Origin: Asaia sp037151935 | Lineage (GTDB): Bacteria; Pseudomonadota; Alphaproteobacteria; Acetobacterales; Acetobacteraceae | Direction of reading: 5' to 3' | DNA length: 64,000 nt | Assembly: GCF_051628905.1 (NCBI RefSeq) | Contig: NZ_CP157575.1 | Location: 2,604,001 to 2,668,000 of the forward strand | Part shown: one piece after another, positions 16,857 through 26,435 of the stretch | Numbering within the stretch: position 1 is the stretch's first letter | Layout of the letters: every line of letters starts with the position of its first letter | Translations under genes and position numbers: made by a program | The notes under the pieces: generated by a model | Told to the model about the DNA's origin: nothing | Databases searched by the model: none | The model's input: only the letters and a program-made list of their open reading frames with translations

Positions 16857-17696
16857 CTATTTCAACGGGAAACCGAGCGCTTTGAGCGAGGTGCGCATGG
16901 TGTCGCGCCCATGCAGCCCCGCGCGGGTCGCGATGCGCCTGACCATGGTGGCAGACCAGCGTCTGGAGGGCAGGCCCTGTTCTTTCTGGAAGGCATCATC
17001 GAGTGCGTCATAAGCTGCGATGATTTCAGCCTCAGCCTCAGCCTCGAAATCGTAACGCTCACGATGCAAGACGGCCCGCTGTGGTAAGCGTGGTTTGACG
17101 CTCGCAGGCTCTGCCGGGTCGGGGTAGCCGACGCAAAGGCCGAACAGACCGACACAGCCCTCAGGCAAAGCGAGCTTTTCCGCAATTTCCTCAGGATGAT
17201 TGCGCAGCCCACCGATATAAACCGTGCCAAGCCCCGCTGCCTCGAGTGCGCTGACGGCATTCTGGGCCGCCAGCGCCGTGTCGATGGCAGCGATCAGAAA
17301 GGCTTCCGTATAATCGAGCGCCTCATGCGTTTCTCCCTCGTTTTGCGCAATCCGTCGCAGCCGGGAGAGATCGGCCACCCAGACCAGAAAGACCGGCGCT
17401 GTCGCGATATGGGACTGATTGCCGCAGAGCGCGGCTAGGCGGGCGCGTCTGACCGGGTCTTCTACGGCGATGACGGTCCAGCATTGCAGATTGCTGGATG
17501 TCGCAGCCGATTGCGCCGCCGCGATGGCGGCTTCTATCGTGCCCTCGGGGAGGGCGTTGGGCAGGTAGGCTCGTACGGAGCGATGGGTCAGAAGAGAGTC
17601 GAAAACGGCGCTCTGGCTCACCTTGTTATCGGCCAGCGCCTCGGGAAGAGGCGTGCGATAACGCTGCTGCCAGAGAGAAGAAAGGCGATCGGTCAT
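16857..17696 (-). CDS. NADPH-dependent nitroreductase (NfsA/frp type)
   Basis: 279 residues from the second ATG at 17696, which has GGAG 8 bases upstream; the ATG 15 bases earlier lacks a site. The FMN-binding start LLTHRSVRAYLPNALPEG, AAQSAATSSNLQCWTVIAV, GLGTVYIGGLRNHPEEIA and VGLFGLCVGYPDP are typical of oxygen-insensitive nitro/flavin reductases of the NfsA group. It likely reduces nitroaromatics or quinones. It is convergent with the aldoxime dehydratase gene and is probably not part of that pathway. Confidence 0.87.
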   Translation of the reverse strand: MTDRLSSLWQQRYRTPLPEALADNKVSQSAVFDSLLTHRSVRAYLPNALPEGTIEAAIAAAQSAATSSNLQCWTVIAVEDPVRRARLAALCGNQSHIATAPVFLVWVADLSRLRRIAQNEGETHEALDYTEAFLIAAIDTALAAQNAVSALEAAGLGTVYIGGLRNHPEEIAEKLALPEGCVGLFGLCVGYPDPAEPASVKPRLPQRAVLHRERYDFEAEAEAEIIAAYDALDDAFQKEQGLPSRRWSATMVRRIATRAGLHGRDTMRTSLKALGFPLK

Positions 17697-17793
17697 GGCG
17701 AGGCTCCGCATGAGGGGGCCTGCCGGCCGGGGGCAGAGCGGTGCTGCCCTTGCCGAAGAGCCTGACTACCGCCCGCCCGTCAGAACGCAGGCC

Positions 17794-18345
17794 TCAGGCC
17801 GGGTAGGTTAGAAGCGAATGTAGCGGCACGTCCAGCTTGTCGCGTCCGCCGAGACCGTCGAGTTCGACCAGCACCGAGGTGCCAACCACTTCGGCGCCCA
17901 CATTCTGCAGCAGCTTGATCGAGGCAGAGAGCGTGCCGCCTGTCGCCAGCAGATCGTCCAGTACGACCACGCGCTGGCCGGGCTTGATGGCATCGGCCTG
18001 GATATGCAGTTCGTCCTGGCCGTATTCGAGGCCGTATTTCAGCGAGATGGTCTTGCCCGGCAGCTTGCCCGGCTTGCGTAGCATGATGAAGCCGCAGCCC
18101 AGACGCATGGCAACGGGGGCCGCCGTCAGAAAGCCGCGGCTCTCGATTCCGGCCAGAAGATCGGGCTGCCAGGGCGCGATGGCGCGCGTCAGACGAGCGG
18201 TGGCGATCTGCCAGGCATCGGCATTACGGATCAGGGTCGAAATGTCGTAGAACAGGATGCCGGGCTTGGGGAAATCCGGGATCTCGCGAATGTATTTCTT
18301 GAGATCGAGCTCGGGCTGATCGCCATGCGGCGTGTTCTGGGTCAT
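17794..18345 (-). CDS. apt: adenine phosphoribosyltransferase
   Basis: 183 residues. The PRPP-binding loop VVVLDDLLATGGT, the N-terminal IREIPDFPKPGILFYDIS and ESRGFLTAAPVA identify APRT, which makes AMP from adenine and PRPP in purine salvage. The length is normal. It stands alone between the nitroreductase and a receiver-domain gene. Confidence 0.95.
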   Translation of the reverse strand: MTQNTPHGDQPELDLKKYIREIPDFPKPGILFYDISTLIRNADAWQIATARLTRAIAPWQPDLLAGIESRGFLTAAPVAMRLGCGFIMLRKPGKLPGKTISLKYGLEYGQDELHIQADAIKPGQRVVVLDDLLATGGTLSASIKLLQNVGAEVVGTSVLVELDGLGGRDKLDVPLHSLLTYPA

Positions 18346-18441
18346 GTCGGTGTTTCTCTTCCCTGCTGCGTAACATCGTCAAAAGGCGCGGCATCTAGCC
18401 GCGTCATGCCTCAAATGTAAATGTCGGGTGTTTCTATAATG

Positions 18442-18813
18442 TCAGCACGACGCTGCGCGGGCTTTCTCGACGGCCTCGATCAGCGCTGCACGACGAAATG
18501 GCTTGGGCAGGATCACAGCGCCCGGCACCAGGTCGTCGCGTGACGAAGCGTCTTCAAAGTCGCCCGAGATCAGAATGACCGGCAGACCGGGCTGGGTCTC
18601 GCGCAGTTTGCGCGCCAGCGCATCACCGTTCAGGGCGCCGGGCAGATTGAGATCGGAGATGATCAGGGACGGCGCGCGGCTTGCCGCAAGCGAGAGCGCG
18701 TCTTCCGCCGAGATGGCCCGGTTGATCGTCTGCCCTGCGGAGGAAAGGATCGCCTCGACGATAAGGGCGATTGAATCGTCATCCTCAACAAGAAGGACAG
18801 GCGAGTCGGTCAT
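18442..18813 (-). CDS. stand-alone response-regulator receiver domain
   Basis: 123 residues, a single CheY-like receiver with no output domain. The acid pocket Asp11/Asp12, phospho-acceptor Asp54 (ISDLNLPG), switch Ser83 (ILISGD) and Lys104 (LPKPF) are all present, so it should be active. The partner kinase is not in the window. It lies 24 bases downstream of the MFS exporter gene on the same strand, and could be cotranscribed with it. Confidence 0.88.
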   Translation of the reverse strand: MTDSPVLLVEDDDSIALIVEAILSSAGQTINRAISAEDALSLAASRAPSLIISDLNLPGALNGDALARKLRETQPGLPVILISGDFEDASSRDDLVPGAVILPKPFRRAALIEAVEKARAASC

Positions 18814-18837
18814 CAGGAGGCTCTCCGGAAAGGCTGA

Positions 18838-20136
18838 CTAGTCAGCCGAAGCGACAGGGGGGCGGGTATGCGGACGCATCACCGCAAATCCCCCCATCAT
18901 CAGTGCCGCAAACAGCATGAGTGCTGCCATGGGCATGGGGGTATCCGCCGGAAGAACGCCGATTGCCGTACTCGCCAGAGAACCTAACGCGTATTGCATG
19001 GTTCCGGCAAAGGCCGAGGCACTTCCGGCATATTGCGACTGGTTACTCAGCGCCCCGACCATGGCATTGGGGCCGATAATGCCGGTCATGCCCAAGGTGA
19101 TCATCATGCAGCCCACGATCGGGATCAGCATGACCGGGCGGATATGGTGCGTCGGACCAGGATATTGTTCGGCCACCATCACCACCACCAGGAGAGCGAT
19201 GGCGCCGAGAACCGAAAAGGCGATCCCCCAGCCCAGCATGGCGGATGAGCTGACACGACCGACCAGCGCGCCGTTGATCTGCGACGAGCCGATCATGCAC
19301 ACCGCAAACAACCCGAACAGCATGCCGTAATGGGCCGGTGTAAACCCGAAGATATGCTCGAAGACCGTTGGTGCCGCTGTGAGGTAAGTGAAAGAGAGAA
19401 AGCCGCAAAACCCCCAGACGAGCGCGTTGGTGATGAAACTCCGCTCGCGGGCGATGAAGAGATAGCGATGTAGCAATGAGAGTGGCCGCAATTCGCGTCG
19501 GCTCTCGCGTGGCAAGGTCTCGGGAAAGGCCCGCAAAAGCAGAAGCACGCAAAGTGCGCCATAAACTGCAGAAACCCAGAAGATCGCCCGCCAGCTGATA
19601 TAGTCCAGCGCGATCCCGCCCAGCATGGGGGCAAGAATCGGTACGATTCCCTGTATGAGAATCAGCTTCGACATCAGCTTTGCGGCGTCGTTCCCCGAGG
19701 AAAGATCGCGCACGCAGGCGCTCGGGATGACGATACTGGCCGAGGCAGCGACGGCGGCAATCAGCCTGAACAGGCACATCTCGGTCATGGTCGCGGCCAT
19801 GGCGCAACCGACACTGCCCAGTGTGTATATGCTCATGCCGATGAGCATCGGAATGCGCCGACCGAAACGATCGGCCAGCGGACCCATGGTGATCTGCCCG
19901 ATAGCCAGTCCGACCATCCAGGCAGAGAGTGTCATGCCTGCGCTGCCTGCCGGAGAGTTCAGCGATTTTTCGAGCGCGGGGAAAGCGGGCAGATAGATAT
20001 CTGTCGAAACCGGGCCAACCGCCGTCAGAAACCCCAGAAGCAGGGGAAGCCAACTGGGCATGGCGACAGGCGCCGCGTCGGTCTGACGCCCGGTGGCTGA
20101 ATTGTCAGAAAAAGAGATCCCGTCGGGAGAGGCCAT
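18838..20136 (-). CDS. Bcr/CflA-type MFS multidrug exporter
   Basis: 432 residues with about 12 membrane helices. GPVSTDIYLPAFPALEKS at the first periplasmic loop is the Bcr/CflA (DHA1) signature. GPLADRFGRRIPMLIG is MFS motif A, and APMLGGIALDYISWRAIFW is motif C-like with the antiporter glycine-proline pattern. It probably exports drugs or small metabolites by proton antiport. The first about 25 residues are a charged cytoplasmic tail. Confidence 0.88.
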   Translation of the reverse strand: MASPDGISFSDNSATGRQTDAAPVAMPSWLPLLLGFLTAVGPVSTDIYLPAFPALEKSLNSPAGSAGMTLSAWMVGLAIGQITMGPLADRFGRRIPMLIGMSIYTLGSVGCAMAATMTEMCLFRLIAAVAASASIVIPSACVRDLSSGNDAAKLMSKLILIQGIVPILAPMLGGIALDYISWRAIFWVSAVYGALCVLLLLRAFPETLPRESRRELRPLSLLHRYLFIARERSFITNALVWGFCGFLSFTYLTAAPTVFEHIFGFTPAHYGMLFGLFAVCMIGSSQINGALVGRVSSSAMLGWGIAFSVLGAIALLVVVMVAEQYPGPTHHIRPVMLIPIVGCMMITLGMTGIIGPNAMVGALSNQSQYAGSASAFAGTMQYALGSLASTAIGVLPADTPMPMAALMLFAALMMGGFAVMRPHTRPPVASAD

Positions 20137-20349
20137 GAGGCGCTCCTGCTGGATGAAGGGCTGCGAAAAATCAGGCGAAGGCCCCGTAACGGTCCGGGGG
20201 CGCGCTCTTCAAGCGCATCAGGAACAAGGCAGTTTTCAGGCCAGTCTCTGGCAATCAGGTGTCAGATATCGCAGCGCGGTGGTTTTTCAATCTCTTTTTT
20301 CGTTGTCGCATCGTCTTTTAACGTGCGGACATCGCTCGTCGCCTTTGTG

Positions 20350-21165
20350 TCAGGCTTCTTCTTCGGTCACATCGCTCTCGGCCAGGGCGGCGAGTTCGCC
20401 GCCCTCTCGTCTGGCTTTGGCAAGCAGTATCCACGCAAGGAGGGAGGATCCTGCGAAAAGCAATATCCCGAGCCCGATCTGGACACCTTGCCCAAGTTGA
20501 GCGCCTGCGCCGATCAGCACGAAGACAAGATTCTGCGGAACTGCCCCGATGAAACTCGCCCAGGCGAAGGCGCCAAGCGGCACGCCATACAGCCCGGCAG
20601 CCGCCGTGACCATCAGGGCCGAACCGACCGGCATGAGCCGAAGCGTCAGTACGGCCTGAAAAGGCGCTTTTTCCAGAACATGACCGATGAGACGCAGTCT
20701 GCCCCGGAAACGCTGCTGCCAGCGCTGGCGCTGTGCAGGTGTGGCCAGGCGTCGCATCCATAAAAACCCGAGTATCGTGCCGCCCAGTGTCGCGGTCGAG
20801 GCAAGGCCGAACCCTGGGAGCGTCCCGAACATCAGCCCAGCTGCTAGACAGAGCGCCTGACGGGGCAAACCGAACAAGCTGTAGGGAATGCCGATGGCAA
20901 GAAAGATCAGCGGGGCGAGAGGCTGGTTTTTCCAGCTTTCGATAGTGGCCAGCAGGGCACGGGTGACGGGAAAGGCGCGCACGAGCAAAAGCAGCACGAT
21001 GATGACCAGAATCGTCAGGCCCGGTTTCCAGAGGCTTTTGGACAGCGATCGTTTCGTCGGGGCGGAAAGCGTCAGGGGAGGGGCTCCAATCTGTGCACGG
21101 ATCGCGCCCAGAGTATGATCCGGCAGCGTTGTGCCTGATCCTCTGATGACGGCATGGCGGCCCAA
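20350..21165 (-). CDS. TVP38/TMEM64 (VTT domain) membrane protein
   Basis: 271 residues with a charged N-terminus (about 45 residues), a first helix at about 48-65 and the VTT-domain core. IPYSLFGLPRQALCLAAGLMFGTLPGFGLA holds the F-G-x-x-x-G glycine motif, and LRLMPVGSALMVTAAAGLYGVPLGAFAWASFIGAVPQNL the second signature; positions about 95-215. Bacterial VTT/DedA-like proteins are thought to be lipid scramblases. It ends in an acidic tail (ESDVTEEEA). No operon partners. Confidence 0.83.
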   Translation of the reverse strand: MGRHAVIRGSGTTLPDHTLGAIRAQIGAPPLTLSAPTKRSLSKSLWKPGLTILVIIVLLLLVRAFPVTRALLATIESWKNQPLAPLIFLAIGIPYSLFGLPRQALCLAAGLMFGTLPGFGLASTATLGGTILGFLWMRRLATPAQRQRWQQRFRGRLRLIGHVLEKAPFQAVLTLRLMPVGSALMVTAAAGLYGVPLGAFAWASFIGAVPQNLVFVLIGAGAQLGQGVQIGLGILLFAGSSLLAWILLAKARREGGELAALAESDVTEEEA

Positions 21166-21432
21166 CGGGCCGGAGCATTCCTGACCCGTCGCGCCGTGTG
21201 AACTTTCAGGGCTCTAGCAGGCATGACCCGTCTGAGGAAGCAGTAGATGATGCAGATGGGTAACAGTGAGTGACGATTGAGTCACCGCGGCGCGATTATC
21301 ACCGAGGTTTCGTTGCTGTTTCTTAACGTAACTGGTAGCCGGGAAGTGGGTTTCTGTTTGATATCGTAACGATCAGGTGCGGGTCGAATAGCGCCGTCTT
21401 TTTTTGTCCAGTGCCGAGGGAAACGCTACTCT

Positions 21433-23871
21433 ATGTCGTCCAGTTTCACGCATCGCTGTCTTAAGATGCTGCTTGCAGGTACCGCCCTTGCTGGCAGTGT
21501 TCAGGTATCGACCGCCGCGCCGACCCGCCACAAGCACCATGCGTCCACACATCGGACGGCAAAGCCTTCCACGGCGCCGGTCCCCGCCGCTGCTCCTGTC
21601 GCAATGATGGCCCCGCGCCCGGCGCCTGCCCCTGTCATGGCGCGCTCGCAGCCTGAAGAAATTGCCGTGACAGGCCGCAGTCAGCGCACCCGCCAGCCGG
21701 GCGGAGGCCTGATGCGTGTTGAGGTTGAGCCGAAGGCTATCCAAACCGTCACGCATGATTTTATCGCCAAGCTCGCCCCTTCGGTGAACGTGCAGCAAGT
21801 GATGGCCATGATGCCCAGCGTCAACGTGGCACAGGCGGATCCTTTCGGTCTGTACACGGGTCAGCTGAACGTTCGTGGTTTCGATACCAGTGAGGTGGGT
21901 TGGCTTCTGGATGGCGCGCCCCTGAACGATATCGGTGGTGGCCAGTTCTATGCGAACGAAGTTCTCGAATCTGAAAACCTTGAGAGTGTATCGCTTCAGC
22001 CCGGATCGGTCGACATCAATAGCCCGGTCATCAGCGCCTCTGCCGGCCTGACGGCGATGACCATGAGCAACCCGTCGCATCACTTCGGTGGCGTGATGGA
22101 CGTGTCGTTCGGCTCGTTCGATACGTTCCGCCAGTTTCTGCGTCTGAACTCCGGAGATATTGGTAATAGCGGCGTACGTGCAATGTTCGCTTTCAGCCAT
22201 ACCAAGGGCAATAACTGGCGCGGCCCCGGCCAGGCCGAGAAGTATCACTATGACTTTAAGCTCGTTAAAGATTTCCGTAACGGAAGTCATACTGGCCTGA
22301 CCGTTGCCTATAACAATCAGACCAATGATTTCTATCTAGCACCCAACCTGAGCCAGTGGCGTAATGCCGGTTATTCAACCAATTACGCCGCTGATTATGC
22401 GGGGCCGAATTCGGCTGGTACCAATTACTATCGTCTGCACGTCAATCCGTTCGAAAATGTCATTGCGGTCATTCCAACCCATGTCGTGATCACGCCGAAG
22501 CTGACGCTCGAAGATTCGGTTTACTTCTGGCACGGTATCGGCAATGGTACAGGCGCATCGGTTGTCAACAACTCGAATGCCTATCTGGGCACCCAGAAGG
22601 TTGCGCTGGCCCTGAACGGTGCGCAGAGCGCTCTGGCGTTCTCCCCATCAAACCAGGAGCAGTTCCGTACCGGCAACACGCTCTCGTTGCATTATCGTCC
22701 TGATCACCATCACGATATCTCGCTGGGCTGGTGGTACGAATACGCTAATCTTTATCAGTACTCCCCGTACGGAGTGGTCAATCAGCAGACGGGTATTCCC
22801 AATAATGTCTGGGGAACGACGGACCTGATCACCACATCGTCCGGTCAGCCCTACCGCTCGCGTGATTTCCTGTCCCTGACACAGGTCAACATGCTCTTCA
22901 TCGGCGACACGATGAAGTATTTCAACGACCGTCTGAACATCGTGGTTGGCTTCAAGGAGGCCATGGTGACGAGGCGGATGTACAATTACACGCCGGGCAC
23001 GCAGTATAACCGTAATCTGCATACGCCTGAGCCGCTGCCGCAGGTTGGAATCTCATGGAACTTCAACAAGCGCCATCAAATTTATATTGCAGGTAATACC
23101 AACTTCAAGGCGCCGGCCAATACATCGCTGGTTGATTATATCAGCCCGACAACCGGCAAGGCCAGTCAGCTTGGCGGTCCGTCTGCGCCTGAATATTCGA
23201 TCGAGGAAGAACTTGGGTACCGCTATAACGGCGACCTGCTGATCGGCTCAATTTCGTTCTTCAACTACAATCTGACCAACCGCCAGCAGTCTCTTACCTA
23301 TTATGGCCCGGGCAACGCGGTTTACAGCCAGACAGTCAATGCAGGTGGCCAGACAACGCGTGGCGTTGATATCCAGCTGGGTACCCGCCCTTGGCACCAT
23401 CTCCGGCCATACGTGACGTTCGAATATCTGCACGCCACCATCGACAACAACCTGCGCGTCGGTAATGACCTGCTGCCGACCAAGGGCAAGATCGCTATTC
23501 GTTCGCCTCAAGAGCAGGCAGGGCTCGGGCTGGATTACGACGATGGCAGCTTCTGGTTTTCGGGTCAGATCAAATATGTCGGCAAGCAGTATTCCACGTT
23601 CATGAACGACAATTCGGTTCCGCAATACATCACCAATCAGGTGGGTCTTGGCTATCGCTTCAAGAATGCCGGTTTCATGAAGTCGCCGCAGATCCAGCTG
23701 AATATGACCAATCTGACTGGCGCCAAGTTTCGCAACGGTGTTTATGGCTTCCAGAACAACGCCAATGCGGTAAGAGGGGTTTATGGCACCATGATCGCCG
23801 CGTCAGGTTCGCCTTCCTACTACCTGAACCCGCCCTTCTCGGCGATGGTCACTCTTTCGACCGGGTTCTGA
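21433..23871 (+). CDS. TonB-dependent outer-membrane receptor
   Basis: 812 residues. A signal peptide (residues 1-28) is followed by a His/Ala/Pro-rich linker (about 29-72) and a TonB-box-like stretch EEIAVTGRSQR. The plug domain has VNVQQVMAMMPSVNV and LNVRGFDTSEVGWLLDGAP. A large 22-strand barrel follows, ending in FSAMVTLSTGF with the C-terminal Phe needed for barrel assembly. The plug phrasing recalls siderophore or substrate receptors that lack an FpvA signalling domain. The ligand is unknown; no Fur site was recognised in the upstream 267 bp. Confidence 0.9.
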   Translation: MSSSFTHRCLKMLLAGTALAGSVQVSTAAPTRHKHHASTHRTAKPSTAPVPAAAPVAMMAPRPAPAPVMARSQPEEIAVTGRSQRTRQPGGGLMRVEVEPKAIQTVTHDFIAKLAPSVNVQQVMAMMPSVNVAQADPFGLYTGQLNVRGFDTSEVGWLLDGAPLNDIGGGQFYANEVLESENLESVSLQPGSVDINSPVISASAGLTAMTMSNPSHHFGGVMDVSFGSFDTFRQFLRLNSGDIGNSGVRAMFAFSHTKGNNWRGPGQAEKYHYDFKLVKDFRNGSHTGLTVAYNNQTNDFYLAPNLSQWRNAGYSTNYAADYAGPNSAGTNYYRLHVNPFENVIAVIPTHVVITPKLTLEDSVYFWHGIGNGTGASVVNNSNAYLGTQKVALALNGAQSALAFSPSNQEQFRTGNTLSLHYRPDHHHDISLGWWYEYANLYQYSPYGVVNQQTGIPNNVWGTTDLITTSSGQPYRSRDFLSLTQVNMLFIGDTMKYFNDRLNIVVGFKEAMVTRRMYNYTPGTQYNRNLHTPEPLPQVGISWNFNKRHQIYIAGNTNFKAPANTSLVDYISPTTGKASQLGGPSAPEYSIEEELGYRYNGDLLIGSISFFNYNLTNRQQSLTYYGPGNAVYSQTVNAGGQTTRGVDIQLGTRPWHHLRPYVTFEYLHATIDNNLRVGNDLLPTKGKIAIRSPQEQAGLGLDYDDGSFWFSGQIKYVGKQYSTFMNDNSVPQYITNQVGLGYRFKNAGFMKSPQIQLNMTNLTGAKFRNGVYGFQNNANAVRGVYGTMIAASGSPSYYLNPPFSAMVTLSTGF

Positions 23872-24357
23872 TCACTCTGCAATGGCCGCTACTGCCCAGC
23901 CAAAATGGCTGGCGGTCGGTCCCGGTGCGATCTCGCATTGCAGCCCCCTGCGGCCAGCGTTCACGTAGATCGTCTCCTGTTCCAGCGCGTGCCGGTCCAG
24001 AAGGACGGGTACGCGTTTTTTTTGCCCGAAAGGGCTGATCCCGCCCGTTTTATAGGCTGTCAGACGTTCTGCATCCGGCGGGGCCATCATTGCGACCGAT
24101 TTGCCCTTCAGGGCGGCGGCGACTGCCTTGAGATGCAGCTTGTGATCCGAACGAATGATCGCGCAGGCCGGTTTGTCCTTGTCCAGCCAGACCATCAGCG
24201 TCTTGAAAACGCGTTCAGGCGACACGCCCAGTGACTCGGCGGCCTGCAATCCCTTGCGGCTCGCTTCCGGGTCGTAGTCATGCGTATGCAGGGTATAGGC
24301 TACGCCCTCCTTCTCCAGCAGAACGAGGGCAGGGGTCTGGCCAGAGGCGGGCTTCAT
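23872..24357 (-). CDS. ybaK: Cys-tRNA(Pro)/Cys-tRNA(Cys) deacylase YbaK
   Basis: 161 residues of the YbaK/EbsC trans-editing family, which hydrolyses Cys wrongly attached to tRNA-Pro. The key Lys is in FKTLMVWLD (Lys52), with the substrate-pocket phrases GKSVAMM, YKTGGISPFG and NAGRRGLQCEI. The length is normal. Its stop codon directly abuts that of the convergent TonB receptor gene with no space between. Confidence 0.93.
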   Translation of the reverse strand: MKPASGQTPALVLLEKEGVAYTLHTHDYDPEASRKGLQAAESLGVSPERVFKTLMVWLDKDKPACAIIRSDHKLHLKAVAAALKGKSVAMMAPPDAERLTAYKTGGISPFGQKKRVPVLLDRHALEQETIYVNAGRRGLQCEIAPGPTASHFGWAVAAIAE

Positions 24358-24430
24358 CGGTCTTTCTCCTGATGGGGCATTTCAGTACCCCATCAGAAAA
24401 CCGCCTCGTCCAGCTGTCAAATCGGGCGGC

Positions 24431-25330
24431 TCAGCCCTGCTCGACTTCCACCGGCTGCGGCAGGGGCTTGCGACGCAGAAAAGCCAGAACATTGCCGAGC
24501 AGAATCAGCACCAGCCCGGCGAGCATGGGCGCAGACCAGTGCACCTGCTCAAAAAACGCGGACATGCCCAGCGCAATGACGGGTGAGAGAATGGTCGCAT
24601 AGGCAGCACGATCGGCCCCGATGCGCCGCACCAGTTCGAGGTAGAAGAGAAAGCCCACAATCGAACCAAACAGGATCAGGTAGACCAGCCCTGTCATCCA
24701 GCGCCATGTCAGGGGAAAGCCGTAGCCATGACCGACCAGAGGGATGAAGAGCGCCATGATGACCGCGCCGCTGAGCATGCCCCAGAATACGGTATTGGTG
24801 AGGCTCAGGGTGTAGCGTCCCATCCGGCGCGAAAACATGTTGCCACAGGAAAACAGAAACGTCCCCAGCAGGGCAAAACCGAGGCCGATCAACGTGTGAT
24901 GCCAGTTGCCATGTCCCATTCCGCCAGCGAGCAAAAGGGCAACACCGCAAACGCCGAGCAACCCGCCCGCCAGCACACGCAGATCGGGCTTCTGTCTGAA
25001 AAACAGCCAGAGATTAAGGGTGTTGAGCAGCGTGGCCATGCTGAAAACGACCGATACCGTGCCGCTCGGCAGATACAGCTCCGACGTGTAGATGCCGAGA
25101 TAATTGCAGGAGAACAGGCAGGCCCCCATACCCAGGATCCATACCCAGGCAGAAGCGGGTGGACGTCGCAGCCTTCCGGTTATGGCAAGGCCGATACCGA
25201 TCAGACCCGCCGAGAAAAGAAAACGCCAGAATATGGCGACATCGGCGCTTGTGCCGCCAATCTGAAGCGTAATGGCAAACCAGGTCAGGCCCCAGAAAAT
25301 AACGACTGCGAAAAACAGGAAGGGGGCCAT
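24431..25330 (-). CDS. DMT-superfamily (EamA) metabolite exporter
   Basis: 299 residues with ten hydrophobic segments in two EamA repeats. The first starts at FLFFAVVIFWGLTWFAI, the second at LIGLGFALLGTFLFSCGNMFSRR. The second repeat ends SPVIALGMSAFFEQVHWSAPMLAGLVLILLGN, the usual EamA closing phrase. It probably exports amino acids or other metabolites. It is separated by 73 bp from ybaK on the same strand. Confidence 0.87.
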   Translation of the reverse strand: MAPFLFFAVVIFWGLTWFAITLQIGGTSADVAIFWRFLFSAGLIGIGLAITGRLRRPPASAWVWILGMGACLFSCNYLGIYTSELYLPSGTVSVVFSMATLLNTLNLWLFFRQKPDLRVLAGGLLGVCGVALLLAGGMGHGNWHHTLIGLGFALLGTFLFSCGNMFSRRMGRYTLSLTNTVFWGMLSGAVIMALFIPLVGHGYGFPLTWRWMTGLVYLILFGSIVGFLFYLELVRRIGADRAAYATILSPVIALGMSAFFEQVHWSAPMLAGLVLILLGNVLAFLRRKPLPQPVEVEQG

Positions 25331-25530
25331 TTATGCGCTTTCTCGGTGCAGGGTTCGGAGCAACTCACCCTATGGGATCGCTGTTTCGGAATGAAGACCG
25401 AAACAGTGCAGAAAATGCCCGTGCCATGCGACTTTGCGCAAGATCACGCGTTCAAGCAGCTCCCCTGCCTAGGGCAGATTTCCTTGGGGCATTCCTCAAA
25501 AGGCAGGGTCTAGTGAGAAGGAACAGCACG

Positions 25531-25743
25531 ATGAGCTCATTCACCGATAAGGTCAGCGGCACCGTCAAACAGGTTGTCGGTTCGATCAAGGAAGAAGCCG
25601 GCAAGCTGACCCATAATGAGAAGCTGGAGGCTGAAGGCGCCGCCCAGAATCTCGAAGGCAAGGCAGAAAAGGCAAAGGGCGACGTCAAGAGCGCCGTCAG
25701 TAACGGGATCGACAGTGTGAAAGACGGCCTTAACAAGCTTTGA
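25531..25743 (+). CDS. CsbD-family stress protein
   Basis: 70 residues, highly charged and helical: the DKVSGTVKQVVGSIKEEAGKL and LEAEGAAQNLEGKAEKAKGDVK pattern is the CsbD repeat found in general-stress proteins of unknown molecular function. The ATG at 25531 is preceded by GAGAAGGAA. A strong terminator hairpin follows 10 bases after the stop, so it is a single-gene unit. Confidence 0.88.
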   Translation: MSSFTDKVSGTVKQVVGSIKEEAGKLTHNEKLEAEGAAQNLEGKAEKAKGDVKSAVSNGIDSVKDGLNKL

Positions 25744-25753
25744 GTTTTTCCCG

Positions 25754-25791
25754 CGAAAGCCGTCTGGCATGAAGGTGCGAGGCGGCTTTCG
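25754..25791. terminator. hairpin after CsbD gene, shared with convergent LysE remnant
   Basis: CGAAAGCCG at 25754-25762 pairs perfectly with CGGCTTTCG at 25783-25791. It lies between the CsbD stop and the end of the convergent LysE pseudogene and can serve both. Confidence 0.6.
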
Positions 25792-25808
25792 TGTGTCTGG
25801 TGTCTTGA

Positions 25809-26435
25809 TCAGACCAGAATCGCAAAAGCCGAGGCCGCCAGCAGGCCGCCCATGACGCGATTGATCAGAACAAGATGTCTGGGCCCGGTACCCGATCGAT
25901 ACAGGTAAATCCCGAGCGCAGCCCATCCAAGTTGCGATGCCAGCCCTATGGCCAGTTTGACTCCGATCATGAGTGAAAGTGTCAGGAGCCAGCGCGGCCC
26001 TTAGGGAAGATAGGTCGTGCCAGTCGTCAGGGCCATCATCCAGGCTTTCGGGTTCGTCCAGCAGAGCAGAAACGTCTTGCCCCAGTGAGACAGCGTATCG
26101 GCAGGATTCGACTCGGGGCGGGCGCGGGCAATCGTCCAGGCGAGGGAAAGCATCCATCCGGCGCCCAATATCCCCATTATCCGGGCAAGAATCGGCTTGT
26201 GCTGCAGAATAGCGCTGCCGCCCATCGCTGCGGCAACAAGCATCGAACCAAATGCGACTGTGATGGCCATGACGCAGGGCAAGGTGCGCTTTAGCCCTGA
26301 GCTTCCGGCGATGCTCATGATGAGCAGATTATTAAGTCCTGGGCTGGCCGAGCTTGCCGGGGCAAAGACCAGAAAAGAGACGATCGCTCCAACGGAGAGG
26401 CCCAGCGACGTGGCGGGAATGAAAGACGCTTGCAT
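25809..26435 (-). pseudogene. LysE/RhtB-family exporter interrupted by one in-frame stop
   Basis: Translation from the ATG at 26435 gives a LysE-type exporter (SFLVFAPASSASPGLNNLLI, then LLCWTNPKAWMMALTTGTTYLP) that stops at TAA (26001-26003). Reading on in the same frame, the protein continues with GPRWLLTLSLMIGVKLAIGL and ends at TGA (25809) with a last membrane segment, giving about 209 codons, a normal LysE length. So a single nonsense change splits an otherwise intact gene. It is either a young pseudogene or a sequencing error. The truncated 144-residue product would lack about the last two helices. Confidence 0.8.
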
